Positions 23,945 through 33,557 are shown, counted from the stretch's first letter. The stretch is DNA of 64,000 nucleotides from Polaromonas glacialis (GCF_000709345.1 NZ_KL448323.1:2146269-2210268); one strand, 5' to 3'. Notes: generated by a model from the letters alone, not told the origin. Numbers and translations are program-made.

Positions 23945-25146
23945 AAAGCTTGGGGGTTGAATGCAGGAAGCGCGCCGTTTGGCACGCTGGACGGAATGTT
24001 GACCACACGGTCTTCCAGCCAAAGGGAGTTGGCCAGGCCATCGTGCTGGCAGTGCTGGAACATGGTGAGACGCGTCATCAGGCGCCAGATGGGCCGGGTC
24101 ATGACGCCCTGGGTGTTGGTGAACGCCAGGAAGGCATCGCGCTCTTGCAGCGACTCCAGGACGATGGCGCCCAGCCAGTAGTTGGCGGTCGTGCCTTCAG
24201 GCGCGCGCATCAAGGGAATGCCCAGAGACTCAAAGAACCCGGCATAGCGCCCGGCCACATCGGCCTTGACCGCCAGAAACTCAGGCAGGCGCTCCATCTG
24301 GGCGCATCCCAAGGCAGCGTTCAGGTTGGGCAGGCGGTAGTTGTAGCCGATCTCGTCATGCACAAACTCATACGGGTGCGGAACCTTGGCCGTGGTGGTG
24401 ATGTACTTGGCGCGGGCCGCCAGGTCGGCGTCGTCGGTGATGATCATGCCGCCGCCGCCGGTGGTGATGACCTTGTTGCCGTTAAAGCTGAGCGTGGCCA
24501 TCTTGCCAAAGGTGCCGGTGTGGCGCGTGCCCACGTAGCTGCCCAGTGATTCAGCAGCGTCTTCGACCACCGCAATGCTGTAGTCGTTGCACAGGCTGAC
24601 GATTTCCTCAATGCGGCAAGGCAGGCCAAACGTGTGCATCGGCACACAGGCCGCCAGGCGCCGGCCTGTGGTCTTGTTGTAGGCGCAGCCATCGCGCATC
24701 TCGGCATGCTGCCCCAAAAACTGCCGCAGCGCCGCCGGGCCCAGGCCCAGCGTGTCGCGGTCCACATCGACAAACACCGGGTGCGCCCCGGCGTAACTGA
24801 GCGCATTGCAGGTGGCAATGAAGGTCAGCGCCTGCGTGATGACCTCGTCATCGCGTTGCACCCCCACCAGTTGCAACGCCACATGCAGCGCCGCCGTGCC
24901 GTTGACCGTGGCCACGGCGTACTTGGCCCCGGTGAAAGCCGCCACCTGCTGCTCAAACTCCGTCACCTTCGCGCCCACAGACGAGACGAAGTTAGAGTCA
25001 ATGCAGTCGATCAGGTATTGCTTTTCATTGCCTTCAAAGACGGGGCGATGAAGGGGGATGAAGTCGTTGCCGTAGATGGAACGGGTGAAGTCAACAAAGG
25101 CCTGAAAAGCAGTGGAGCTTTCTCTTTCACTTGTATTGGTATTCAT
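23941..25146 (-). CDS. LegC-type PLP aminotransferase
   Basis: 401 residues of the DegT/DnrJ/EryC1/StrS family, LegC branch. The N-terminal PLHRPVFEGNEKQYLIDCID and FVSSVG lead into AVATVNGTAALHVALQL. The cofactor region shows VVEDAAESLGS near 193, and the Schiff-base lysine is in FNGNKVITTGGGGMI near 219. LegC-like enzymes aminate C4 of UDP-4-keto-6-deoxy-GlcNAc. It is coupled to the dehydratase by a four-base overlap and overlaps the glycosyltransferase upstream, so they act as one unit making a diamino-dideoxy sugar. Confidence 0.9.
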   Translation of the reverse strand: MNTNTSERESSTAFQAFVDFTRSIYGNDFIPLHRPVFEGNEKQYLIDCIDSNFVSSVGAKVTEFEQQVAAFTGAKYAVATVNGTAALHVALQLVGVQRDDEVITQALTFIATCNALSYAGAHPVFVDVDRDTLGLGPAALRQFLGQHAEMRDGCAYNKTTGRRLAACVPMHTFGLPCRIEEIVSLCNDYSIAVVEDAAESLGSYVGTRHTGTFGKMATLSFNGNKVITTGGGGMIITDDADLAARAKYITTTAKVPHPYEFVHDEIGYNYRLPNLNAALGCAQMERLPEFLAVKADVAGRYAGFFESLGIPLMRAPEGTTANYWLGAIVLESLQERDAFLAFTNTQGVMTRPIWRLMTRLTMFQHCQHDGLANSLWLEDRVVNIPSSVPNGALPAFNPQAL

Positions 25147-26381
25147 TTATGGAAGCTTTTTATCGAATCATCTAGAACTTGGGCAAGACGGCCTGCTAAC
25201 TGCTGGAATCCATGATTTTTTTCAACATATTCTCGACCTGCGCGGCCCATGCGCTGACGTTCGTCAATCGACAATGTAGCGATTTTCAAAATGGCTTCGG
25301 CCAATTCATTGGGTTTTCCAGCGCGAACAGTTAACCCAGCTTGCGCGTCTTTTACCGGGTTGTTGACGGCATTGGAAGCTATGATGATGGGACGGGCCGC
25401 GGCCAAGTAGTCAAATAGTTTGTTTGGACTGATGCCATAGCGGTACAGCTTTGGCAAATCCGGCACCGGAATAACAAATCCATCTGCTTCTGCGGCAATC
25501 GCCGGTATGCGGCTCTTGGGCACTGGTGGCTCAAAACTCACATTGGTCAACCCCATTTGTTGAGCCTGAGCCATCAGCGCAGGCTTCAAAGGGCCATCCC
25601 CAATCATGCGCAAGACAATGCGCTGATCACCCTGCCGGTCCTGGACCAGCTTCATCGCTTGCAGCACGTTGTCAAGCCCATTGGCTTGACCATGCGCACC
25701 AAAGTACATCAAGTTGAACGGCTCTGATGAACTCTTAACTTCTAGATCAAAACGTGGAAACATGGACAGGTCCACGCCATTGGGAATCCACACAATCCGC
25801 TCAGCAGGGATTCCCAACGGAGTGATGTACTCCCAGGCTTGCGGCAAGAGCACAACAATGCGTGCGGCACGCCGATAAAGCCAAGATTCGAGCTTACGCA
25901 ACATCCATGTCAAAAAAGCACCATCGCGTAGTCGCCTCATATCCACCAGCGTCTGCGGCCACAGGTCGCGCACCTCAAAGACAAAGGGCACCTTGAAGCG
26001 GCGTGCCAGTAGCACCCCGGCCACTGCGGCAAATGGATGCACGCTAGAACCAATCACCACATCAGGGCGAGACAACTGACGGGTAGTTCGCCTCAAAAGC
26101 GTTTGCCAGCTGTACGCAAGCATGTTCAGCATGCGGCCACCGCCATTGCCCTTGTACACCGGGGTGCGAACCCACAGAAACGGTACGCCCAAAATTCGCT
26201 CGTACCGTAAAGCTTCATGTGATGCGAGCCGTTGGTGACCACTATTGAAATCCACGCTAGCAGCGATCACTGTGGCCTGCCAGCCATGGGCCCCAAGATT
26301 CTCGGCAAGATGGAAATGTCGTGTGCCACCGGCTCCACTCGGTTCTTGCGCGTAGTGATTAAGAATCCAAACTTGCTTCAA
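25143..26381 (-). CDS. Glycosyltransferase family 4 (WbuB-like)
   Basis: 412 residues, GT-B fold, from a TTG start at 26381. The N-terminal half carries NHYAQEPSGAGGTRHFHLA and FVFEVRDLWPQTLVDM, and the linker WIPNGVDLSMF is typical of GT4. The donor-site region reads MIGDGPLKPAL, then YGISPNKLFDYLAAARPII, as in WbuB-type L-FucNAc transferases. It adds one sugar to the lipid-linked repeat unit in the cytoplasm. The sugar itself cannot be predicted safely. Confidence 0.88.
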   Translation of the reverse strand: MKQVWILNHYAQEPSGAGGTRHFHLAENLGAHGWQATVIAASVDFNSGHQRLASHEALRYERILGVPFLWVRTPVYKGNGGGRMLNMLAYSWQTLLRRTTRQLSRPDVVIGSSVHPFAAVAGVLLARRFKVPFVFEVRDLWPQTLVDMRRLRDGAFLTWMLRKLESWLYRRAARIVVLLPQAWEYITPLGIPAERIVWIPNGVDLSMFPRFDLEVKSSSEPFNLMYFGAHGQANGLDNVLQAMKLVQDRQGDQRIVLRMIGDGPLKPALMAQAQQMGLTNVSFEPPVPKSRIPAIAAEADGFVIPVPDLPKLYRYGISPNKLFDYLAAARPIIIASNAVNNPVKDAQAGLTVRAGKPNELAEAILKIATLSIDERQRMGRAGREYVEKNHGFQQLAGRLAQVLDDSIKSFHK

Positions 26382-26424
26382 AAGAGATCACTCATAAATA
26401 ATATTGATGGAGATGCGCAGGGCA

Positions 26425-27288
26425 CTATCGCCCCAACACCTTTGCAGGATTGCCCGCCACGGTTGCCCCGCTTTCTACTGACCGTATTACATTCGCACCA
26501 ATTCCAATCACTGACTGTGGGCCAATTTTGACCTTTTGAATAACCGAAGCATTAGGGCCAATCCAAGCCTGTTCGCCAACCTCCACGCCACCACTCACTT
26601 CTGCACAAGCAATGATCATTGCCGCTCGTCTAACTTTTACGTTATGCGCAATGTGGACGTGATCATCAATCTTGACGTGGTCCTCAATCACAGTATCGTC
26701 AAGCGTGCCGCGACAGACCGTCGTCAAACTACCAATCTCGACATCGTTACCAATGACAACTGTGCCAAGGTGAACAAGCCGAACAGGCAATCCGTGTTCA
26801 TCCCTCTCGAACCCAAAACCATCCTCGCCAATAACGGCACAGGACTTCACAACGCAGCGCTCACCAACAATAACACCGTCTCCTATAACTACATTGTGAT
26901 GAATAATAGAATTTGCCCCTATCGTCACACCATTGCCGAGAACAACTCCGCGCCCGATTTTGGCCGTCGGATGAATTATTGGAGGCACAGTTGGTCTTGC
27001 AATACCATGCTGCTCATCAATCCATGCAAGAGCGCGGGCGAAATCAAGTCGTGGATTATTGCTAAGAATAGCGGCAGATGGACCCAAATTGTCAGACAGA
27101 GCCACAATTACAGTCACGGGTTTATGTATTACTTCTTTAATAGCGTGCTTGCTAAAGCACAAAGCACCTTCGATCAGCGCAGAAAATGGTGCAACACATA
27201 AGATAGGAAGATCAGGACCCATCGTTTTCAAACCAAGCGCAGCCGCCAAAGCTGACGATGTTAATTTAAGTATTATTTGATTATCCAT
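26425..27288 (-). CDS. LpxD-like left-handed beta-helix acyltransferase
   Basis: 287 residues. An N-terminal ~90-residue uridine-binding-like domain is followed by hexapeptide repeats (about 105-280). Marks of LpxD are IHPTAKIGRGVVLGNGVTIG, the block SCAVIGEDGFGFERDEHG, and DDHVHIAHNVKV with the catalytic histidine. The protein is shorter than normal LpxD (~340) and sits in a polysaccharide locus rather than the lpx operon. It more likely acylates an amino sugar of the polymer. It pairs with the PIG-L deacetylase, whose 3' end it overlaps by 16 bases. Confidence 0.8.
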   Translation of the reverse strand: MDNQIILKLTSSALAAALGLKTMGPDLPILCVAPFSALIEGALCFSKHAIKEVIHKPVTVIVALSDNLGPSAAILSNNPRLDFARALAWIDEQHGIARPTVPPIIHPTAKIGRGVVLGNGVTIGANSIIHHNVVIGDGVIVGERCVVKSCAVIGEDGFGFERDEHGLPVRLVHLGTVVIGNDVEIGSLTTVCRGTLDDTVIEDHVKIDDHVHIAHNVKVRRAAMIIACAEVSGGVEVGEQAWIGPNASVIQKVKIGPQSVIGIGANVIRSVESGATVAGNPAKVLGR

Positions 27289-27911
27289 CGAACTACCTCA
27301 AAAGATTCTGCATATTTTGCTCCAACTTGCACACCCCTCGTCACTGCGAGGCTTCGAATAAAATCAGCATTTGCGTAAGTGCGACCCTTTTGAGATTCGT
27401 ATTTATCAATCGCTGAAATTTTTTTTGTCAAGCAACTTTCATCAAAAGCAACAAAACAACTTGTACGAAAATCAAGATTATTCCACGGCACTTCATACCC
27501 CAACATTGTGGTTCTCTTGAATGCACGAAAACCCTCGACTGCAATAATATTATGGTCCTGATGGGTATCATTTACGCTAGGCAAGAAAACCATATCCGGA
27601 ACATATTCTCGATTCAGCTGAATCATTTGGTCAAGTATTTGCTGCCTGAATTCTGGGAATTTACGTACTTCAAAATCAAATACTAGACAGTCTTTACTTG
27701 CGATACCCAAATGGGTCGTGGCGTTAAGAACCTCAGTCCGAAGAATATCGCGAGGCAAATGTGGCAAAACGGACTGCTCTGCCGCCGAAAATGCGGCATA
27801 AACCACCCTGCTGCCACCGGCAATCAATTTGGCGATCGTTCCGCCACAACCAAATTCACCATCATCAGTATGAGGTGCCAAAATCAAAATCGTCCTATTA
27901 TTCATGTTCAC
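27273..27911 (-). CDS. PIG-L/LmbE-family deacetylase
   Basis: 212 residues. The zinc motif is ILAPHTDDGEFGCGGT at the N-terminus, and the second motif is NDTHQDHNI near 118. The family removes N-acetyl groups from GlcNAc-type sugars. A GTG at 27911 overlaps the preceding stop by one base; an ATG at 27905 is an alternative start. With the LpxD-like acyltransferase just downstream, the pair could swap an N-acetyl group for another acyl group on a sugar nucleotide or lipid-linked sugar. This is inference from context. Confidence 0.87.
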   Translation of the reverse strand: MNMNNRTILILAPHTDDGEFGCGGTIAKLIAGGSRVVYAAFSAAEQSVLPHLPRDILRTEVLNATTHLGIASKDCLVFDFEVRKFPEFRQQILDQMIQLNREYVPDMVFLPSVNDTHQDHNIIAVEGFRAFKRTTMLGYEVPWNNLDFRTSCFVAFDESCLTKKISAIDKYESQKGRTYANADFIRSLAVTRGVQVGAKYAESFEVVRWIIK

Positions 27912-29005
27912 TATTTATTTTCCTTCATTAAATTTATATATAGATTAATAAGACGACCAGAAACTGACTGCCAAGAATACTCCGACTCAACGCAGGTACG
28001 TCCATTTCTACCAAGTCGCTCGGCATCTATTGGGTTTTCAACCAACCACATGACAGCTGCAGAAATAGAAACCGCATCATTTACATCAACATTTATACCA
28101 CAATTAGTTTTCATATTAAACTCAATCCACTCGCCAAAATTTGGCATCAAAATTGGCATGGAAGATGCCATATATTCAAAACTCTTTACAGCGCTCGCCA
28201 TGTGATATTGACCAACATTGTTATAAAGTATTACTCCAATATTTGAATCAGCATACCAATTTAACACATCTGAATATTCAAGATTACCCATATATTTAAT
28301 CAAACCAATTGCAGAAGGCAGTATGTCTTTAGGCAATCGACCAGCAACAACTACATCACCTCTTTCAGCCAACTCATTTGCTAAATTAATCATGTTATAC
28401 AGACCCCTATCATTAGTTAGCGCGCCAGCATGGAAAATAACAGGGCGCGTAAATAATTTTCTTTTCAGCGGGTACAAATTTAAATCAACATAGTTTGGCA
28501 GATTTATGCACTCATTATTAATTTCAATATAATGTTTCAACATCGACTCTTGGGGAACAATCAGAGCTGATAATTTACTTGATATACCATCCTCGACAAT
28601 CCCAAAAACGACTGAAGTCAGTTTACGAAGATAATTAGGTATATATTTTTTTAGTAAAATTTGCCTTCGCATATCCTCATGTATGTCATACACTATTCTA
28701 ATTTTTCTAAATAACGCCCGCCAAATAAAAAGAAGTAGCTCCGGGTCATGAATGTGAATAATATCAGGTTTTAGTTTAATCGCTGTAGATATTGCATGAT
28801 ACGTATTTATTAATAAACGTACTAATCTATTATTACTTCTTTTTCCAATATCATGCACCATAATAGATTCATGCAGTTCGTCTCCCAATCCATCGGCAAC
28901 GATTAAATGCACTTCCCATCCAGCCTCAACAAGAGCCCTACATTCTTTTTTAAAAATTCGAATGTCATTTCTTGGATGCACAGTTGAAACATGAACAATT
29001 TTCAT
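27911..29005 (-). CDS. Glycosyltransferase family 4-like
   Basis: 364 residues with AT-rich codon use. GT-B features are MKIVHVSTVHPRNDIRIFKK, IIHIHDPELLLF, IRIVYDIHEDMRRQ, and a weak donor motif YHMASAVKSFEYMASSMPIL (S/K/E instead of the textbook E-x7-E). DIHED is typical of a subgroup of polysaccharide-cluster GT4 enzymes. It should add one sugar to the repeat unit; donor and acceptor are unknown. The low GC compared with flanks suggests recent acquisition of this central block. Confidence 0.83.
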   Translation of the reverse strand: MKIVHVSTVHPRNDIRIFKKECRALVEAGWEVHLIVADGLGDELHESIMVHDIGKRSNNRLVRLLINTYHAISTAIKLKPDIIHIHDPELLLFIWRALFRKIRIVYDIHEDMRRQILLKKYIPNYLRKLTSVVFGIVEDGISSKLSALIVPQESMLKHYIEINNECINLPNYVDLNLYPLKRKLFTRPVIFHAGALTNDRGLYNMINLANELAERGDVVVAGRLPKDILPSAIGLIKYMGNLEYSDVLNWYADSNIGVILYNNVGQYHMASAVKSFEYMASSMPILMPNFGEWIEFNMKTNCGINVDVNDAVSISAAVMWLVENPIDAERLGRNGRTCVESEYSWQSVSGRLINLYINLMKENK

Positions 29006-29062
29006 TATTAATATTTAATTTACAAAATATATGGTCATAGTTAACACCTTAAAGTCAACCAT

Positions 29063-30613
29063 TTATTTTACTAAAGCAGGCCAAAACATCATTTGATACC
29101 TTTGACGAACATCGGCACGAACATCATCACCAAGTTCTTTGTAATATTTTTTTATAAATAATTTATTATAATCATCATTTGATTTTGTCAACATATAAAG
29201 TCGCCGACTCAAGATATCTATACTACTATCCCACACCCCCCAACTGGCATAACCACCAGAGGGGAAAGAATTTGACAATCCATACGGCGAATACCCTTCA
29301 GTGCAACGGCCAGTACCATTGTCATAAGCTACGCGATACCACCCATTAACCCCGTTATAGTAGTTCGCGAAGAGAGGGTAGTCCGTGTTCTGATTCCATA
29401 CATTTATGGTCAATTGCCGCGCAAACGCGGCCACAACCTGCTGGGTGGGTAGGTCATTACCCGACAGACTAAATGTGCTCATCAGGGCACTCCGGTTACG
29501 ATCAATTGCATTAAAAAAATGGATCAGTCTGCGTGCATGGCTAATGTCCCATCCCAACGTTTCAGAAGTTGGTAGCGAGCTTGCGTCTACGCCTCGTCGT
29601 ATTTTTTTTTGTCCCAGATCACCGGGTAGTTCCACACAACTTACGGGCGGAGCCACGCCGTTGTAACTGGCGTATTGGTTGTCGGCATACAATCTCCAAA
29701 ATCCTCTATCTAAATCAGCCACCACCACCTGTTTGCCATCAGCGTTTCTTGCGTTCATGAGCGTAGTTCTTGCCCTGAATAGTTTCAACAGCAGCGTCAA
29801 GTGCTCACGCAGTACAGCAGTTTTTTCTTCATCAAGATTTAGATCTTCTCTTAATGAGGGTCGCAGATCCAAGACGCCCGCCAGATCTGCATAAATGGCG
29901 ATTTGCCAAAGATCCTTGTCCGTAAGAAACAGGGCTGAAGAACCATTTTTCACATCGCCAGGTTTGGCAGCAATGCGGGCTCTTAATGCAGAACGTGCCT
30001 GCAAACTTCCCCAGCGCTGCAAATGCTCCACCGCGATGCGCCCGGTTTCATCCGCAAACGCTCCACTCTGGGTTGCCGTTGCACTGCGTACGAGGCTATT
30101 GCCGATATCGATTGCAAAAGCCAAAAACTGCACGCTGGTCAGCATCACCTCGCTATTGATCAGCCGGTTCTTTGGATTACAAACAGTGCCGCCCCGGCAT
30201 AACCATGCCTGCCCTTCCCCGGTTGGTACTTGCTCCAGTCGCGAATAAGTCAATCTAACGGCTTCAGCCAACTCCAACTGCCGATCAATGCGTTGACAGC
30301 GTTGCGCCATCGCCAATAGGTTGTGAAAAAACGTCTCAATGTCATACAGCGCATAGGTATCACCCTGTTCCAGCAATCGCCGGCCAATCAACTGCTTTTC
30401 CAGGTATTCTTTACCTGTGGCACTCCATTGCCGCCAGACGCTGGCTTCCAGTTCACCACCACATTGGAAAAGGGATGGTATCGGCTTATCAGCGCGTACG
30501 TGAAACGTAGCTGCACCGCACCCAAGCAGCATAGTCAAAACAATTGGTCGCACCCATGTGCTTGAGAAGAACCCTGGCAGCCGCAGTCTAGTGGGTATTG
30601 GCATGTTCGTCAC
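29063..30613 (-). CDS. Exported protein of unknown function in polysaccharide cluster
   Basis: 516 residues from a GTG that overlaps the polymerase stop (GTGA); an ATG at 30604 is the alternative. An N-terminal hydrophobic segment (about 22-40, VRPIVLTMLLGCGAATFHV) is probably a signal peptide or lipoprotein signal. The rest looks mainly helical with several Trp/Tyr-rich segments: GWDISHARRLIHFFNAIDRN near 354, NYYNGVNGWYRVAYDNGTG near 417, and EGYSPYGLSNSFPSGGY. These are reminiscent of alpha/alpha-toroid polysaccharide lyases of the alginate-lyase type, but I cannot assign a family. Coupling to wzy suggests a periplasmic step on the polymer. Confidence 0.75.
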   Translation of the reverse strand: MTNMPIPTRLRLPGFFSSTWVRPIVLTMLLGCGAATFHVRADKPIPSLFQCGGELEASVWRQWSATGKEYLEKQLIGRRLLEQGDTYALYDIETFFHNLLAMAQRCQRIDRQLELAEAVRLTYSRLEQVPTGEGQAWLCRGGTVCNPKNRLINSEVMLTSVQFLAFAIDIGNSLVRSATATQSGAFADETGRIAVEHLQRWGSLQARSALRARIAAKPGDVKNGSSALFLTDKDLWQIAIYADLAGVLDLRPSLREDLNLDEEKTAVLREHLTLLLKLFRARTTLMNARNADGKQVVVADLDRGFWRLYADNQYASYNGVAPPVSCVELPGDLGQKKIRRGVDASSLPTSETLGWDISHARRLIHFFNAIDRNRSALMSTFSLSGNDLPTQQVVAAFARQLTINVWNQNTDYPLFANYYNGVNGWYRVAYDNGTGRCTEGYSPYGLSNSFPSGGYASWGVWDSSIDILSRRLYMLTKSNDDYNKLFIKKYYKELGDDVRADVRQRYQMMFWPALVK

Positions 30614-31830
30614 GACAGATTTATTCCAGGCACGGCTCTTGTTGAGAATTTTGATTGGAAATTTGAGCTGCCAAAACGGGCATAAGCACCCAATGCCGCC
30701 CCGGTTAGCATGTAAGTAAAGTTTTTCGCACCGATCAACAAAAAGGTTGTCGAAACAAACAAAACAAATACCAACAACATTTCTTCAGATTTTTTTCTTG
30801 TAAAAAAAATATACCGTGACAAAATTACTACTGGATATAACAATGAAAAAACTAAAAGAATAAATCCGATGATTCCCAAATCAACCCATGCTGACATTAT
30901 ATTGTGTGCATAACTTCCAATCTCACCAGTTCTTGCATAACTCCCATAGTCCCCAAAAATAGGATTTTCAGATATGGAGGCGAGCGCAGATAATAAAAAT
31001 CCTTGCCGGGCAACCCAGGAAGTGGATCCCGTAGCATCAAGTAGTTGTAAAGATCTATTATTTGGTAGTAGCTCAATTAGATTGTTTTCATAGAAAGCCA
31101 ATAACCCTAAAAATATCATTCCCAAAGTAAATATTGCAACCTTACGCCTTGAAGAAACCAACAAAAACAAAACAACAGCAAAAATTGTTGCCGCTAACTC
31201 ACTGCGAGCGCCATTAATATAAAGCGCGAATATACTTATACATATTAGAGCAGCACTAATAATATTTTTCTTTAAAAAAGGGAGTACAACGATGACAGTA
31301 ACAAATAGGGAACGGGCAAACCCTTGATAACTAGCTAAAGCCTCATTTTCATCAGTTTCATTTTGACTTCTTAAAAAGAAAACTCCTTGATCCGAGAAGT
31401 AAAAAACTATCGCTGACATTATTAAAATTGAAATTATATTTTTTATAAAAAATTTATTCGAACCAAAGTCCGAAAATCTGAAAACTAAAAAAATTACTAC
31501 AAGTTGAACTATACTCAGAACATGATTTTGCACAATTTTTGTATTTGCACCTAGACCAAAATTAATAACAACAATCAATATAAAATATATAATAAATAGT
31601 ATAAAAAATATATCTCCAAATGAAATTAAATTTCTTTTTGATAAAACTTTTTTTATATAAAAAAATATGAGAATTAGGAAAAATATAGACGATACAGGCG
31701 AGAAATAACCACCGATAATTGGAGGTAAGATTCCCAAACCAATCAAAGTCTGATAAAAAAAGAAACCTGGGAATAAAAGTATAAAAGCCAAATGGGCTAT
31801 ATTTTCTACATTATATTTAAGAATAACCAT
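30610..31830 (-). CDS. wzy: Wzy-like O-antigen/exopolysaccharide polymerase
   Basis: 406 residues, very AT-rich gene, with about 11-12 hydrophobic segments. The ligase/polymerase features are the periplasmic loop around NGARSELAAT near 203 and SYAHNIMSAWVDLGIIGF near 304, where the His lies at the start of the conserved motif. The second half has WVARQGFLLSALASISENPIFG. It would join lipid-linked repeat units in the periplasm after flipping by the Wzx protein encoded upstream. Confidence 0.82.
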   Translation of the reverse strand: MVILKYNVENIAHLAFILLFPGFFFYQTLIGLGILPPIIGGYFSPVSSIFFLILIFFYIKKVLSKRNLISFGDIFFILFIIYFILIVVINFGLGANTKIVQNHVLSIVQLVVIFLVFRFSDFGSNKFFIKNIISILIMSAIVFYFSDQGVFFLRSQNETDENEALASYQGFARSLFVTVIVVLPFLKKNIISAALICISIFALYINGARSELAATIFAVVLFLLVSSRRKVAIFTLGMIFLGLLAFYENNLIELLPNNRSLQLLDATGSTSWVARQGFLLSALASISENPIFGDYGSYARTGEIGSYAHNIMSAWVDLGIIGFILLVFSLLYPVVILSRYIFFTRKKSEEMLLVFVLFVSTTFLLIGAKNFTYMLTGAALGAYARFGSSNFQSKFSTRAVPGINLS

Positions 31831-32005
31831 TTAATTTACCGGAATTTTGGGTGAACAATACTGCCTGTAGTACGCAATCTAGCACCAGAGCCATTTTATG
31901 TATTTTACAATAGACATGGAGGTATAGTTTCGAACCCAGTAAATATACTGATAAACCAATGTCTCCGAGTCATTATTTAAAACTCTATATAAATCACACC
32001 TATCT

Positions 32006-33355
32006 TTACAATACTATTCGAATTAATATGGCCAAAGACGTCCAAGATACGATAAACGCGATAGCGGGGATTAATGCACGCAGAAGTTCTTTGTTTTTTA
32101 CTTTTGCGATTTTAATCACTACACAAAGATAAATTACATAAAAAACAAAACCTGAAATTGCGTAAGATTCAATAATAAAATTTCGTGCCAAATAGCCAAA
32201 AATTGCCACTGTACCGACACGTAGAACTAAGCCCAATATTTGAAGAATCAAAGCGGTACGCTGATTTTTAGTAACATGAAGCGTCATTGAAACAGGTGAA
32301 GCCAAAAACTGCATGCCAAACCAGGGGGTCATCCAGCAGACGAGTTCTCCCGCACGTTGCCACTGAGTTCCAAAAATTATCGGAAATACCACCGGCGCTA
32401 AAATTCCTGCAAATATTAGAGGCCCAACACCGATTTTGGCCAAGCCACCTAATGTGTTAGCTGTAAATTTGCTTAGCGTTCCTGCTTGAAGTTCCTCTGG
32501 TGCGCGTGAGAGATATACTTGAGAAACTGCAGCACCAATCAGACTCATAGGCGAAGCCATCACCTTAATTGCCAGCATCAGGAATCCGGCTTCTGGCCCG
32601 GCAACCATTGCAGCTATGATAAGTATCGGAAGATGCGCGCTTGCGCTGTTTGCCAATGATTCAAGCATCGAATACTTCGGGAAGCGCCCATATTCAAAAA
32701 ATATGCGTCGCATCTCAGACCACGCGACAGAATGCAGCACCACACGGTCATGTTTGAGTGCATGACGTGCCAATCCAATAATGCCCGCACTGCTGCTAAT
32801 CATTTGACCTAGTACCAGGCCCAGCGGCGCGATACCCACCCAGCCTAAGCCCACTTGCGTACTCGCACCGCCAATAGCTTGCGTCATACGAGTTTTAGCA
32901 ATGACGGGGAATTTTTTTTTTCGTGTAGTCCAAAGCTGCAGCGCTGCGTATGAACTGCTTAGCCAGATACCCAAGGGCAACAACCAAAGGTAAGGCAGTA
33001 ATTTTGGCTGGGCCACCAACTGGACGATTTGGACCGGAAACAGCCAGATGATTACTGCCGATAAGCCAGCAACGCCGGCGGAACTGCACAGTGCCAAAGC
33101 CAGCAGATTGGCAGCGTCTTCGTCGCGCTGCGGCAAAGGTATTGCGATTTCAAGTCGCAGACATGCTGCGACGGAAATGATGCCAAGAATGGAGGCGTAA
33201 ACCGCCAGCACGCTGAAATCTTCAGGCGTATAAAGCCGAGTTAACAATGGCAGCACCAACACCATTAGCGCTTGGGCGAATGCCGTGCCACCGACCAATA
33301 CGCCAACTGACTTGACAAAGCCTTGGCGAAAGAATGCATCGAATTTTTGGCGCAT
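32006..33355 (-). CDS. wzx: Wzx-like polysaccharide repeat-unit flippase
   Basis: 449 residues from the ATG at 33355 (MRQKFDAFFRQGFVKSVGVL), with about 12 hydrophobic segments over the whole length. The N-terminal pattern VGGTAFAQALMVLVLPLLTRLYTPEDFSV-type and FGTQWQRAGEL near the C-terminal third are typical of the MATE/MOP-type oligosaccharide flippases. It moves the undecaprenyl-linked unit across the inner membrane. A 175-base AT-rich gap with no gene separates it from wzy. Confidence 0.88.
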   Translation of the reverse strand: MRQKFDAFFRQGFVKSVGVLVGGTAFAQALMVLVLPLLTRLYTPEDFSVLAVYASILGIISVAACLRLEIAIPLPQRDEDAANLLALALCSSAGVAGLSAVIIWLFPVQIVQLVAQPKLLPYLWLLPLGIWLSSSYAALQLWTTRKKKFPVIAKTRMTQAIGGASTQVGLGWVGIAPLGLVLGQMISSSAGIIGLARHALKHDRVVLHSVAWSEMRRIFFEYGRFPKYSMLESLANSASAHLPILIIAAMVAGPEAGFLMLAIKVMASPMSLIGAAVSQVYLSRAPEELQAGTLSKFTANTLGGLAKIGVGPLIFAGILAPVVFPIIFGTQWQRAGELVCWMTPWFGMQFLASPVSMTLHVTKNQRTALILQILGLVLRVGTVAIFGYLARNFIIESYAISGFVFYVIYLCVVIKIAKVKNKELLRALIPAIAFIVSWTSLAILIRIVL

Positions 33356-33440
33356 TACGTGCACAGGTGGCTGACCCAGGTGGTGATACAGAAGCGGCTG
33401 TTGAACGGCTGAGCCCAGCATTGATGCTCGCTCTTCGCTT

Positions 33441-33495
33441 CGTATTTAATAGCTGTTTGCACCCGTTCTATATGCGCTAGAGCCTCTTTTAGCTT
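33441..33495 (+). repeat. Family B repeat copy
   Basis: CGTATTTAATAGCTGTTTGC, then TATATGCGCTAGAGCCTCTT. It lies between the wzx start and the wbpE stop, in an otherwise empty 200 bases. Confidence 0.7.
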
Positions 33496-33557
33496 ATAAA
33501 CCTGGCGCAAATCTGTTATGCCTTCGCCCTGCCCGCTTGAGCATTGATACTTCACGT

